From Candidatus Poribacteria bacterium (GTDB lineage: Bacteria > Poribacteria > WGA-4E > WGA-3G), in contig JAGFCA010000026.1 in assembly GCA_022394755.1 (NCBI GenBank), positions 1 through 39,082 on the forward strand: a stretch of 39,082 bases of DNA, given 5' to 3'. Of this stretch, positions 8,789 through 16,110 are shown piece after piece. Under the pieces are notes generated by a model. That model had not been told where the DNA came from. It made no database searches and saw only the letters and a list, made by a program, of their open reading frames with translations. The stretch's first letter is position 1. The number at the start of each line of letters is the position of its first letter. The translations under genes were made by a program, and so were the position numbers.

Positions 8789-9096
8789 CCAGTCTATTCG
8801 GTGGTTCTCTATTTAAGTGCAAACGCAGAACAAACGGGTCTATGTGGCTATAGTTATTGTAATGAACAGTTCGGTTTGCTACATAGGTGTCAGGTTATTC
8901 GGTTGGCAGATTTAGAAGTTGAGTCGTTTTGGATGCAGTATCGGTTGGTCTAATACCGTTCACACCCTTAATGAACCCACCTGTTGGCATGAACCCGGTA
9001 GCATGGTTGCAAAATGATCTGAGAAGACGGAAACCACACCCGTTGACACACAGACGCTTGGCAAACTTTTTACCTTATCAACGTCGGGTAGTTTAA
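8789..9096 (+). pseudogene. Remnant of an Rpn/PD-(D/E)XK nuclease-family gene
   Basis: PVYSVVLYLSANAEQTGLCG, LLHRCQVIRLADLEVESFW, a stop near 8952, then in another frame LMNPPVGMNPVAWLQ and a tail ending at TAA 9094-9096. From memory, YSVVLYL followed by V-I-R-L and a LM-K-P-P-V-G segment is the middle of Rpn-like nuclease proteins common in cyanobacteria and Poribacteria. Start, catalytic core and reading frame are lost. It is not obviously the same subfamily as the intact Rpn gene at 37787-38863. Confidence 0.5.
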
Positions 9097-9260
9097 CCTA
9101 CGATGTGAGTATATTTCAGAATGTCATCTCGAAGGAAATGATGCAAGATTCTCCATTTTCCGAACTCATAAATATTCCAGGTTTTTTCTGCTATCATTCT
9201 TGTTCTGGCAAAATGGTTTATCTAATGCTAAAACAGACAATTAATCAAAATAAACCCAAT

Positions 9261-9336
9261 ACACCTTTCACCCCGCTGGGGTTTCTACCCTTTGGGTATG
9301 GGGATTCTACAAACCTTTCGCCCTGCTGGGGCTGAG
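9261..9336 (+). repeat. Dispersed hairpin repeat, two units
   Basis: Two units of the ACCTTTC-hairpin-TT family lie about 50 bp apart. The hairpins are ACCCC-GCT-GGGGT (9270-9282), perfect, and GCCCT-GCT-GGGGC (9320-9332), with one wobble. The motif TTCTAC recurs ahead of the second hairpin. The same family recurs at 14774-14978, 22866-22988 and 39013-39082. Bases 9097-9260 and 9337-9507 show nothing else I recognise. Confidence 0.65.
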
Positions 9337-9507
9337 TAATATGTATGACCTGTTTTCTAATTACCTTCCTCCAAATCCATCTCCCATAAAATAGTGTAAT
9401 TTGTGCGATCTATGGTTTAATCAACCTCTGACAAACCTTCCTCTAAACCGTAAAATCCACGTAAAATAAAAAATAGTGAAGAAAAATCTGCACAAATACA
9501 TCTAAAG

Positions 9508-9553
9508 TAACGTATGTGAATAATATAGTTGCAATTGTAATTCACATACGTTA
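9508..9553. promoter_or_regulatory. 14-bp perfect inverted repeat, candidate operator
   Basis: TAACGTATGTGAAT (9508-9521) is repeated inverted as ATTCACATACGTTA (9540-9553), with an 18-bp spacer. It lies just upstream of a likely promoter and about 100 bp before the orphan gene at 9652. A perfect 14-bp match is unlikely by chance here. It could bind a dimeric regulator with widely spaced half-sites, or form a hairpin at the end of an upstream transcript. Confidence 0.55.
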
Positions 9554-9565
9554 TTATATTATTGC

Positions 9566-9593
9566 TTTATATCAGATATATTAACTATATAAT
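9566..9593 (+). promoter_or_regulatory. Candidate promoter for the 9652 gene
   Basis: A perfect TATAAT lies at 9588-9593, with a weak -35 candidate TTTATA at 9566-9571 (16-nt spacing). Transcription would begin near 9600, about 50 nt before the ATG. The weak -35 and the inverted repeat immediately upstream would suit activator control. Confidence 0.35.
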
Positions 9594-9651
9594 GTGTTGT
9601 ATTGTCATATGTTATTGAATAAGTTTGAAAATAAAAATAAGGAGAATAATC

Positions 9652-10524
9652 ATGAATAGTATGGAATTGGCAGAACTAAGAGCAGAGGTTTTTGCAGGTG
9701 TTAACTATACCGAAGTTGGGAAACTACATAATGAAATTAATAGGAGATTCGATAACGACGCTCCATATAGAATAGTCGGGGATGTGATATTACTCATACA
9801 GGAGTATGCAATCAAAATTACAGGTGCAGATATACTCAAGAAATCTGAAAATGGGATTGACGAGGATACTATAGGTAGTATCAAGGAAATTGTTCGTGAA
9901 GAATTAAGGAAGTATATCTCCAAGTTCATTATGGACCATCATAGGGAATCTATGGTTCGTTACCATGCATGTGGACTTACAACATCACTAGCGGTTACAA
10001 CATTGATGAATGAGGATAAAACTCTAAATCGTTTAGCACAAGACGATGCTATGGGAGAGCAACCACTTCGCACAATCTTAATACCGCTATTGTCATATCT
10101 TAAGAAGGGAAGTTATCGATTTCCAAAAAATAAATATGAATGGGCTTGGGATGAAGGGCGCGAATATAGAATTAATCAATTGACTGAACAGCCATTCTCC
10201 AATATTCCTGAACAGATGGATCTCTTAGCAGCTCATGTCCAACGAATCAAAACTCTATTGGAAGACAGTGAGACCTCATCAAAACAGATACCTGCACTCA
10301 CAAACTCCCTAACAAAGACCCTTGATACTATCAATAGATTGTCGGTTACTCAAAATAGAAATCTATCTAAACCCAATATTCTATCGGTTTTAGAAAGAAT
10401 GACCCAAGCTATCAATTCAGATGTAGAACTGTCTGAAAATCTGAACGGTCCAGAAATTGTAGAAGCGGTTGAGAAACTTCTTCTGACAATTAGACCATTA
10501 GAACAGAAGGCAATTACGGGATAG
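9652..10524 (+). CDS. Orphan 290-aa protein, family not recognised
   Basis: I do not recognise this protein. It appears cytoplasmic and largely helical, with no signal peptide and no membrane segment. Residues 75-110 are highly charged (KEIVREELRKYISKF). A histidine/tyrosine-rich stretch MDHHRESMVRYHACG follows near residue 95, then FPKNKYEWAWDEGREYR near 158. The C-terminal third looks like helical repeats rich in Leu, Ser and Thr. AAGGAG lies 8 nt before the ATG at 9652; an in-frame ATG at 9625 lacks such a site. The gene stands alone between a 14-bp inverted repeat upstream and a strong hairpin downstream, so it is its own transcription unit. Confidence 0.6.
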   Translation: MNSMELAELRAEVFAGVNYTEVGKLHNEINRRFDNDAPYRIVGDVILLIQEYAIKITGADILKKSENGIDEDTIGSIKEIVREELRKYISKFIMDHHRESMVRYHACGLTTSLAVTTLMNEDKTLNRLAQDDAMGEQPLRTILIPLLSYLKKGSYRFPKNKYEWAWDEGREYRINQLTEQPFSNIPEQMDLLAAHVQRIKTLLEDSETSSKQIPALTNSLTKTLDTINRLSVTQNRNLSKPNILSVLERMTQAINSDVELSENLNGPEIVEAVEKLLLTIRPLEQKAITG

Positions 10525-10545
10525 TCAATAATCAGAAATTTGTAC

Positions 10546-10572
10546 ATAGGAGCGGTTAGAAACCGCTCCTAT
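10546..10572 (+). terminator. 12-bp perfect hairpin after the orphan gene
   Basis: ATAGGAGCGGTT (10546-10557) and AACCGCTCCTAT (10561-10572) form a perfect 12-bp stem with a 3-nt AGA loop, 22 nt after the stop. The usual T-run is missing (GCGGGC-like sequence follows). It may be a non-canonical terminator or a dispersed palindromic repeat. Confidence 0.5.
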
Positions 10573-11175
10573 CGGGCGGAGGTAATGGTTCTTGTACGAT
10601 TGCTTATATCGAAAAGACTACCTATAAATTTAGAATGGGTTGTCCATTAGTTCAAGCCATTAATTGATATTGTCTAACTGATGATTATCAACAATTGTGA
10701 ACATTTACTATAAAAACAGAATAGAGAAATAGAAAATAATGATTAATTTGGCAATTTTAATTATAAATTTTCTTGATGTAGAAAACCCAGTTCAGAACAT
10801 ATTTTACAAGGGTAATTGTGTTCGAATCAACATTGTGCGATGTGATCTAAAGGTGTTGCTTTTTCTCTGTTTACAATATGCTCTAAACCTATGAATAGAC
10901 CCCCTTGAAAGGATGTTGAGACTGAAAATAAAACGTAAATATAGCATGTAATAATTCGTTTTTCGAATGCGTAACGAGTATAGAATTACTTCGTTGTTTA
11001 TCTTATCTATTCTTGAGATATTAAAATACTTTCTGCATAACAATTATCTTAAATCTATGGATGAGTAAAATCAATATAAGTTGATTAGGTTTTAAATTAT
11101 TTCAAACAATTGGTTACTATTGCTCAACTGATAGTTTGGAAACTTCATCTGGAAGATAAGAAGAAAACAGCATTA
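10573..11175. other. Non-coding stretch, nothing recognised
   Basis: About 600 AT-rich bases between the hairpin and the ribosome binding site of the lipoprotein gene. No frame here gives a recognisable protein on either strand. A 79-aa minus-strand frame (11043-10804) has no ribosome binding site or family features. The promoter of the lipoprotein gene should lie near the right end, but I see no strong match. Confidence 0.4.
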
Positions 11176-11189
11176 GGGGAGAATTATTC

Positions 11190-12149
11190 ATGCGGTTGAC
11201 TGTTCTTATTGGTAAATTACATGTGCTTTCGTTTATTCTCATTTTCGTCTGTTTACACGGGTGTGATACAACACATATACTATCACAAAAAGTGGAATCA
11301 TCATCTGGTGACGGTATGCTAATTTGTAGTACTTATGAAGACACGACGATAATGTGTATGCCTGAAAAGAAGGCAGAGCTTCCAGTTGAAGAGGTTGTTG
11401 AAGAAATTATTGAGTCTGTTGTTGAAGAAGAAGCAATAGACGAGGTGCCTATTAAGGAGATCGTAGAAGAAATTGCCACAGAATTTGAAGATACAACAAC
11501 TGTGGTTGAAGAGGTAGTTGAAGAGGTAATGGAGGAGATAGCAGAGGTCGTGGAAGAAGAGGATATGTTAGAAACCACAACCGAAGAGGCTGTGGAAGCC
11601 GTTGAGGAATTATTCGAGGAATCGTCTGAAGAAACAGTTGGTGAAGAAGAGAGTGGTACCGGCGAAGGTACAGACGAGGATGATAGCGAAAGTGAAGAAG
11701 ATACAACTACTGAAGAAGATACAACTACTGAAAAAGATACTGATATTGAAGAAGATACATCAATACATTCTACTGAAACACAAGAATCTTCTGAGAACAA
11801 TTCGGAAGAAGATACAGATACTGCCACACCTCCTCCACCGCCTCCGCCACCACCTCCAGAGAATTCTTTATATCGAATAACAGCACTTTATGGTAGATCA
11901 GTTTATGGTCGTTGGGGATGGGAAATGTCTTTCACCCATATTGATGGTGGGATAATAGCAGACAATATTAGTGTTAGTGCTAAACCTAACGGAACAGGTT
12001 GGAAAATTGAGGATTGGGAATCTGAGGATACTGATGAAGGACAAGAAATCTCATTTTTTATTGCTACAAAAGCAAATAGAGCATTCGTGGCAATTCCTGG
12101 TATGCCGCGGTCTATTTACCTAACTGGGAATGCAGGGGGTGTTGAATAG
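11190..12149 (+). CDS. Acidic lipoprotein with proline linker
   Basis: The N-terminus is a hydrophobic signal sequence ending in C-L-H-G-C (Cys25), a near-lipobox, so the mature protein should be lipid-anchored. Residues about 65-220 are extremely acidic and low in complexity, made of E-E-V-V-E-E and later E-E-D-T-T-T-like repeats. An uninterrupted run of ten prolines follows near residue 215, then a C-terminal domain of about 95 residues (GRSVYGRWGWEMSFTHIDGG onward) that looks beta-rich. AGGGGAGA precedes the ATG. The layout suggests a surface stalk that holds a small domain away from the membrane. The C-terminal domain is not a family I recognise. Confidence 0.7.
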   Translation: MRLTVLIGKLHVLSFILIFVCLHGCDTTHILSQKVESSSGDGMLICSTYEDTTIMCMPEKKAELPVEEVVEEIIESVVEEEAIDEVPIKEIVEEIATEFEDTTTVVEEVVEEVMEEIAEVVEEEDMLETTTEEAVEAVEELFEESSEETVGEEESGTGEGTDEDDSESEEDTTTEEDTTTEKDTDIEEDTSIHSTETQESSENNSEEDTDTATPPPPPPPPPPENSLYRITALYGRSVYGRWGWEMSFTHIDGGIIADNISVSAKPNGTGWKIEDWESEDTDEGQEISFFIATKANRAFVAIPGMPRSIYLTGNAGGVE

Positions 12150-12659
12150 GAATGCCTTTGCCCGCGAATCAGAAATCAAACTCACGTTATCATAGAAAAT
12201 AGACAGGACAATACCGACAACAATCATGTAAATTGTAACTTTTTTAAATTTGAGGAATTCTATATTAAATGTGCTATAAAGTCATATAGAAACTGGGTTT
12301 AAAGCCTATCAAATTACACAGAACAATCCTACACTTTGTAGGAAAAGTGTAACATTTTCTCACATATCTAATGGAAAAGAATGTACTAACTAAGTTGGAA
12401 AAACCAATAAAATCATCAGAAACATGCATTACCTCAGATTTAATACTACTGAAAACTATTAACTGTAATATGTAAACTTTAATATAACATACGTGATTCA
12501 CGGAGAATTGGCACTGTTTAAATTATAAACCCTTATACAGTAAGGGCTTGTAAAATTGCTCCGTGCAGGTTTCCGTGAAAGTGCTATCATATCAAAAACG
12601 AATATATTAACAACTTTTTCTGATTGCCAATAGCTGATAACCAATAATTTACATTTTGC
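12150..12659. other. Non-coding stretch with nested inverted repeats
   Basis: No gene is visible. TCCTACA-CTT-TGTAGGA (12327-12343) is a perfect small hairpin. Farther on, CACGGAG (12499-12505) and CTCCGTG (12559-12565) enclose a CCCTTA/TAAGGG hairpin (12530-12546). This nested structure ends about 95 bp before the smpB promoter. Confidence 0.4.
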
Positions 12660-12688
12660 TTGCATACAACGATTTTATATGTTAAAAT
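12660..12688 (+). promoter_or_regulatory. Sigma70-type promoter for smpB
   Basis: TTGCAT (12660-12665) and TAAAAT (12683-12688) are spaced by 17 nt. Transcription would start near 12695, leaving almost no leader before the GTG at 12699. The promoter covers the upstream in-frame ATG at 12660, which argues against that start. Confidence 0.5.
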
Positions 12689-12698
12689 TGGACGCATT

Positions 12699-13163
12699 GT
12701 GAAAAAGAATAAGAAAAACACACAGCAGAACCCTACTATAACTGTCAATCGGAAAGCACGCTATGACTACGATTTGGGTGACCGGTATGAGGCAGGAATT
12801 GTTTTACAGGGAACTGAAGTGAAAGCAATACGGAACGGTCAGTTTAATCTGACGGATAGTTATGCACAAATAACAGATGGAGAGGTATTCCTCATTGAAG
12901 CGTTTATCGGATTATATGATCACGGGAATCGTGCGAATCACGAACCGAAACGTATTCGGAAACTGTTATTACATCGTAACGAAATAAGGAAACTTGAACG
13001 AACCGTACATTCAAAAGGGATGACCCTAATTCCAACAAAGGCATATTTCTTAGGAAGCAATGTCAAGGTAGAATTAGCAGTCGCACAAGGTAAAAAACTA
13101 TACGACAAACGCGATAAAATTGATCGCGAACAGGCTACCCGAGAAATACGATCTTACACATAG
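12699..13163 (+). CDS. smpB: SsrA-binding protein SmpB
   Basis: SmpB escorts alanyl-tmRNA to stalled ribosomes for trans-translation. Diagnostic segments are RKARYDYDLGDRYEAGIVLQ, GTEVKAIRNGQFNLTDSYA, FLIEAFIGLYDHGN, KRIRKLLLHRNEI, the LIPTKAYF strand, KVELAVAQGKKLYDKR and the basic C-terminal tail ending DREQATREIRSYT, which would enter the decoding centre. From GTG 12699 the protein has 154 residues, typical of the family; the in-frame ATG at 12660 adds 13 poorly conserved residues inside a promoter. Its RNA partner ssrA begins 19 nt downstream, so the two are likely co-expressed. Confidence 0.95.
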   Translation: MKKNKKNTQQNPTITVNRKARYDYDLGDRYEAGIVLQGTEVKAIRNGQFNLTDSYAQITDGEVFLIEAFIGLYDHGNRANHEPKRIRKLLLHRNEIRKLERTVHSKGMTLIPTKAYFLGSNVKVELAVAQGKKLYDKRDKIDREQATREIRSYT

Positions 13164-13181
13164 ATTTTCACAATTTATTTC

Positions 13182-13533
13182 GGGGGTGACTTGGTTTCGA
13201 CGGAGGTAATTGCGGTACAGGTTGCATGTCGAGGTCTCCGCAGGCCTCGTAAAATAGGCGGAACATTTATAATTGCTGATCAAGAATTAGCATTAGCTGC
13301 TTAGTACCAGCTACGCTTGGTTGATCTGCCTCCCGTCAGAGAGGCTAAAGCGTCGCAATACGGGATAGTGGTCTGGTCGTTCTCAAGGGACATGCCACGA
13401 ACCTAAACTTGAGATAGCCTACTTAGAATCTTGCACAGGGGAGTTTAAGTGGCAAAACATAAATCCTGTGATAAGCATGTAGTAGCCTTTATCAAAATGC
13501 TTTCGGACGCGGGTTCAATTCCCGCCACCTCCA
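13182..13533 (+). ncRNA. ssrA: Transfer-messenger RNA (tmRNA)
   Basis: The 5' end GGGGGTG (13182-13188) pairs with CACCTCC (13526-13532), closing a 7-bp acceptor stem with one G-U pair. GGTTTCGACGG near the 5' end is the D-arm-like signature. The T-arm is GCGGG-TTCAATT-CCCGC (13509-13525). The discriminator base is A13533; the following bases are TCA, so the terminal CCA is not encoded. The tag frame ends at TAG 13302-13304. With UAGGC before it, GGA at 13260 is the likely resume codon, giving GTFIIADQELALAA; the ALAA ending is the usual proteolysis signal. This is a one-piece, standard-form tmRNA directly after smpB. Confidence 0.95.
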
Positions 13534-13667
13534 TCATGATCATATACGGATCATTATTGGATAGAACCTATTTTATAGGAAGGATTCCGATTTTCGACTT
13601 TTAATTTTTACGATAAACTGTTAGTTTAAGGTAATAGGACTAACAACTCATTGGATAATACCGTAGT

Positions 13668-13711
13668 TCCGCCGATCGACACAACCCCTAACCGTCTATC
13701 GGCGGATTTTA
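13668..13711 (+). terminator. Rho-independent terminator
   Basis: TCCGCCGAT (13668-13676) pairs with ATCGGCGGA (13698-13706) across a 21-nt loop and is followed by TTTTAT. It would end the smpB-ssrA transcript about 135 nt after tmRNA. The long loop is unusual. Bases 13537-13667 hold only a small GATC-based hairpin. Confidence 0.6.
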
Positions 13712-13746
13712 TATTACAGATTTTACAATCGTAAGGTGTAAGCACA

Positions 13747-14127
13747 ATGGTGGATTTCAACAGTCTACCAAGCCGTATACAACAGATTGCCAAAGCAGAG
13801 TTCCAAGCTGATGAACAGATCTGCTTATGTGTTTTGGGACGTTCATCGTTATTACAACCAGATTTTGTACTGATTACAAATCGACGTGTGCTAATATTAG
13901 ACGAGAAATATATGGGAAGCCTTGCAGTTTCATACGCAAATGTACGATGTAATCTGCCTTTTAGTGAGATCAACACGGTAAATTTAGCCAGATACCTAAA
14001 ACATAGGATTTTAGGTCAAGCAAGACTGGAAATAAACGTTAAACGTAACATGTATTGTATTGACAATATGAGCTACCGGGAGGCACGGCGCGCACATACA
14101 TTAATCGCACAACAGATACAAAACTAA
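13747..14127 (+). CDS. PH-like domain protein (bPH family)
   Basis: A 126-aa soluble protein with LQPDFVLITNRRVLILDEKY and FSEINTVNLARYL, the strand pattern of bacterial PH-like domains of the YokE/bPH type. In these, a D-F-V-L-I-T-N-R-R stretch leads the first sheet. A C-terminal helix (SYREARRAHTLIAQQIQ) closes the fold. AAGGTG precedes the ATG. The next gene, for a membrane protein with an OB-fold tail, starts one base after this stop, so the two are translationally coupled. A membrane-proximal or binding role is inferred; ligand unknown. Confidence 0.65.
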   Translation: MVDFNSLPSRIQQIAKAEFQADEQICLCVLGRSSLLQPDFVLITNRRVLILDEKYMGSLAVSYANVRCNLPFSEINTVNLARYLKHRILGQARLEINVKRNMYCIDNMSYREARRAHTLIAQQIQN

Positions 14128-14128
14128 A

Positions 14129-14752
14129 ATGGACACATTATGGAGATACCTGACTGTACCACAAAATATCTGTTACACTGTTCCTATAGCAGTTGTATTT
14201 CTGTATGCTATTATTTGGCGTATTATCACCCTTATTTGGCAAACGGATGTTGAAACGAAATCAATAACTCATCAATCCGTAATATTAAGATTTCTGAATG
14301 CTGCCGGGGTATCTTTCAAGATCGTGGTCATAACATTGATGATCACATGGGGATTTGCTGGATTAATAGCGAATAATCTTTTGAACGCCGAAACTGTTTC
14401 GAGTTGGAATTTTGGTTTATCAATCATCATAGCGTTTATAGCGAGTGTGATCGGAACACGTTTCCTTTTGCTAACGTTTACAAAATTATTTTCTGAGACG
14501 GATACAGTTGATATATCTGAACCCCAATTACTTGGATTAGAAGGAATCGTAACCAGCGATAACATCACACAGAACGAAGGCACTGCACAAGTCAAGATGC
14601 CAGATGGGCAGACAATTATAGTCCAATGTCGTGTTGGGGTAGGTGAACCCAATCCAACCCAAGGAGATAAAATTACTTTTATTGATTATGATCTTGTTGA
14701 ACGGATTTTTGATATAAAACCGGTAGATAAGAAATCTGAAGGATCCGTGTAG
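14129..14752 (+). CDS. NfeD/YqiJ-like membrane protein with OB-fold tail
   Basis: Three hydrophobic segments (about residues 15-37, 57-82 and 90-115) are followed by a soluble C-terminal domain, LLGLEGIVTSDNITQNEGTA then VKMPDGQTIIVQCRV and QGDKITFIDYD. G-L-E-G-x-V-T followed by an alternating beta pattern fits the OB-fold of NfeD and YqiJ proteins, which usually partner flotillin or stomatin scaffolds. No flotillin gene lies nearby; the PH-like gene directly upstream takes that place. Length (207 aa) suits YqiJ better than long NfeD proteases. Membrane quality-control function is inference. Confidence 0.6.
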   Translation: MDTLWRYLTVPQNICYTVPIAVVFLYAIIWRIITLIWQTDVETKSITHQSVILRFLNAAGVSFKIVVITLMITWGFAGLIANNLLNAETVSSWNFGLSIIIAFIASVIGTRFLLLTFTKLFSETDTVDISEPQLLGLEGIVTSDNITQNEGTAQVKMPDGQTIIVQCRVGVGEPNPTQGDKITFIDYDLVERIFDIKPVDKKSEGSV

Positions 14753-14773
14753 AAATGAGTTGCGATTCACTGG

Positions 14774-14978
14774 GTAGAATGTGGTTTTCTACAGACCTTT
14801 CGCCCCTCTGGGGCTTGTTCCTTGGGAAGAATGTGGTTTTCTACAGACCTTTCGTCCCTCTGGGGTTTGTTCCTTGGGTAGAATGTGGTTTCTACAGACC
14901 TTTCGCCCCTCTGGGGCTTGTTCCTTGGGAAGAATGTGGTTTTCTACACAGTTTTCACTCTTCTGGGGCTTGGTTTAT
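14774..14978 (+). repeat. 52-bp tandem repeat array, four copies
   Basis: Four copies begin with AGAATGTGG at 14776, 14828, 14880 and 14931, a period of 52, 52 and 51 bp. Each contains TTTCTACAGACCTTTCG, a hairpin such as GCCCC-TCT-GGGGC, then TTGTTCCTTGGG. Copy 2 has GTCCC-TCT-GGGGT, keeping the stem with wobble pairs; copy 4 is the most diverged. The period is not a multiple of three, so the open frames across it are chance. It fills most of the 392-nt gap between 14752 and 15145. Confidence 0.85.
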
Positions 14979-15144
14979 GATTTGTTTTTCTTCAAATTAA
15001 ATTTGCACAGAAATATGGTAAAGAATCAGAAACACTTTGAAAATAGGTGAAGTAACCATCAGGAATTGCCCAAACTGTCATAATGTTAATAGGGAATATA
15101 CTAAACAAACTCAATAACAACATTATTAAATATAGGATAATATT

Positions 15145-15603
15145 ATGGTAGAATTGAAATTGGCATCTGTTTCTTTAGATAAAACTTCAAGAATTTCCGT
15201 CCTCGTCTTAGAAGAAGAAGAGAGTGAAGCAAAACGAATAATATTAATATATATAGCTGAACCCGAAGCACATGCGATTGATATTGCACTTAAGAATTTG
15301 CGTATGCCACGACCAATGACACATGATCTTATGTTAAACATTGTAGAGAGATTGACGGGGACTGTAACCGCTATTCATATCAATGATTATCATGGTAAGA
15401 CTTTTTATGCCACCTTGAAACTCAAGTCAGACAGTGGAGAGTACGACATAGATTCTCGACCCAGTGACGCAATCGCTCTTGCATTAAGGTGTGATGTGCC
15501 AATCTATATTGAAGAGGCTTTGATTGAACAACACGGATTATTTGCATCGGAATTGAATGAAAATAAAAATATGGTTCTTGACCTTGACGTGGAACCGTTG
15601 TAA
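15145..15603 (+). CDS. Bifunctional nuclease family (DUF151) protein, copy 1
   Basis: A 152-aa protein with the family signature NLRMPRPMTHDLMLNIVERL and YDIDSRPSDAIALALRCDVP. DUF151 proteins bind nucleic acid and have been reported as nucleases; they are widespread in bacteria and plants. The ATG follows TAGGATAA, a weak ribosome binding site. A paralogue starts 12 nt downstream, an apparent tandem duplication. ILIYIAEPEAHAIDIALK near residue 32 is the first conserved helix. Neither copy has a signal peptide, so both act in the cytoplasm. Confidence 0.85.
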   Translation: MVELKLASVSLDKTSRISVLVLEEEESEAKRIILIYIAEPEAHAIDIALKNLRMPRPMTHDLMLNIVERLTGTVTAIHINDYHGKTFYATLKLKSDSGEYDIDSRPSDAIALALRCDVPIYIEEALIEQHGLFASELNENKNMVLDLDVEPL

Positions 15604-15615
15604 AGGAGTTATAAC

Positions 15616-16110
15616 ATGGTCGAAGTGAAGATTGAAGTTCTAACCATTGATAGCAATACGGGGGCACCGGTTGTGATCCTAAAAGAAAAAGAAGGGGATG
15701 CCAAACGTATATTGCTAATATGGATCGGTGAATCGGAAGCCTGGGCAATTGATAATCAACTTAAAAATGTTGATATGCCGCGACCTATGACCCACGATTT
15801 ACTCAAAAACGTGATTGACACTATTTCTGGTAAGGTACAATCAATATGTGTTAATGCGTTTGAAAAAACGACTTTCTATGCAAAGGTAACCCTTGAGTTG
15901 AACGGAGAAGAATATGAAATTGATTCACGTCCCAGTGATGCCTTTGCTCTGGCACTCCGATGTGATGCACCTATCTTTGTTGACGAGGATGTAATCGAAG
16001 AAAACGGTTTCCTTGAAGAAGAGGTCAAAAGAGATAAAGACAAAGATGTTGATACGAAAGATATCTTAGAAAATCTTGATGAAGATGTCGTCAAAAACTA
16101 TACCGTATGA
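15616..16110 (+). CDS. Bifunctional nuclease family (DUF151) protein, copy 2
   Basis: A 164-aa paralogue of the preceding gene: NVDMPRPMTHDLLKNVID and YEIDSRPSDAFALALRCDAP align with it throughout. GGAG precedes the ATG at normal spacing. The C-terminus is longer and highly charged (EEEVKRDKDKDVDTKDILEN), absent from copy 1. The 12-nt gap implies one transcript. The two have diverged enough, about half identical by eye, to hold different roles or form a heteromer. The start of the next gene overlaps its last 35 bases in another frame. Confidence 0.85.
   Translation: MVEVKIEVLTIDSNTGAPVVILKEKEGDAKRILLIWIGESEAWAIDNQLKNVDMPRPMTHDLLKNVIDTISGKVQSICVNAFEKTTFYAKVTLELNGEEYEIDSRPSDAFALALRCDAPIFVDEDVIEENGFLEEEVKRDKDKDVDTKDILENLDEDVVKNYTV

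Noticed and set aside
10804..11043. 79-aa minus-strand frame
   Set aside because: No ribosome binding site, unusual composition and no recognisable family.
11333..11827. Serine-rich 164-aa minus-strand frame
   Set aside because: It is the mirror of the Glu/Val/Thr-rich coding region of the plus-strand lipoprotein. The lipoprotein has a signal sequence and a ribosome binding site; the mirror frame has neither.
14771..14978. Possible CRISPR array in the 52-bp tandem repeats
   Set aside because: The whole unit is conserved, including the parts that would be spacers, and no cas genes lie near. It is a tandem array of one hairpin element.
14755..15050. Two overlapping open frames of 81 and 89 aa in the repeat array
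   Set aside because: The period is 52 bp, so each copy is read in a different frame. The peptides are a by-product of the repeat.
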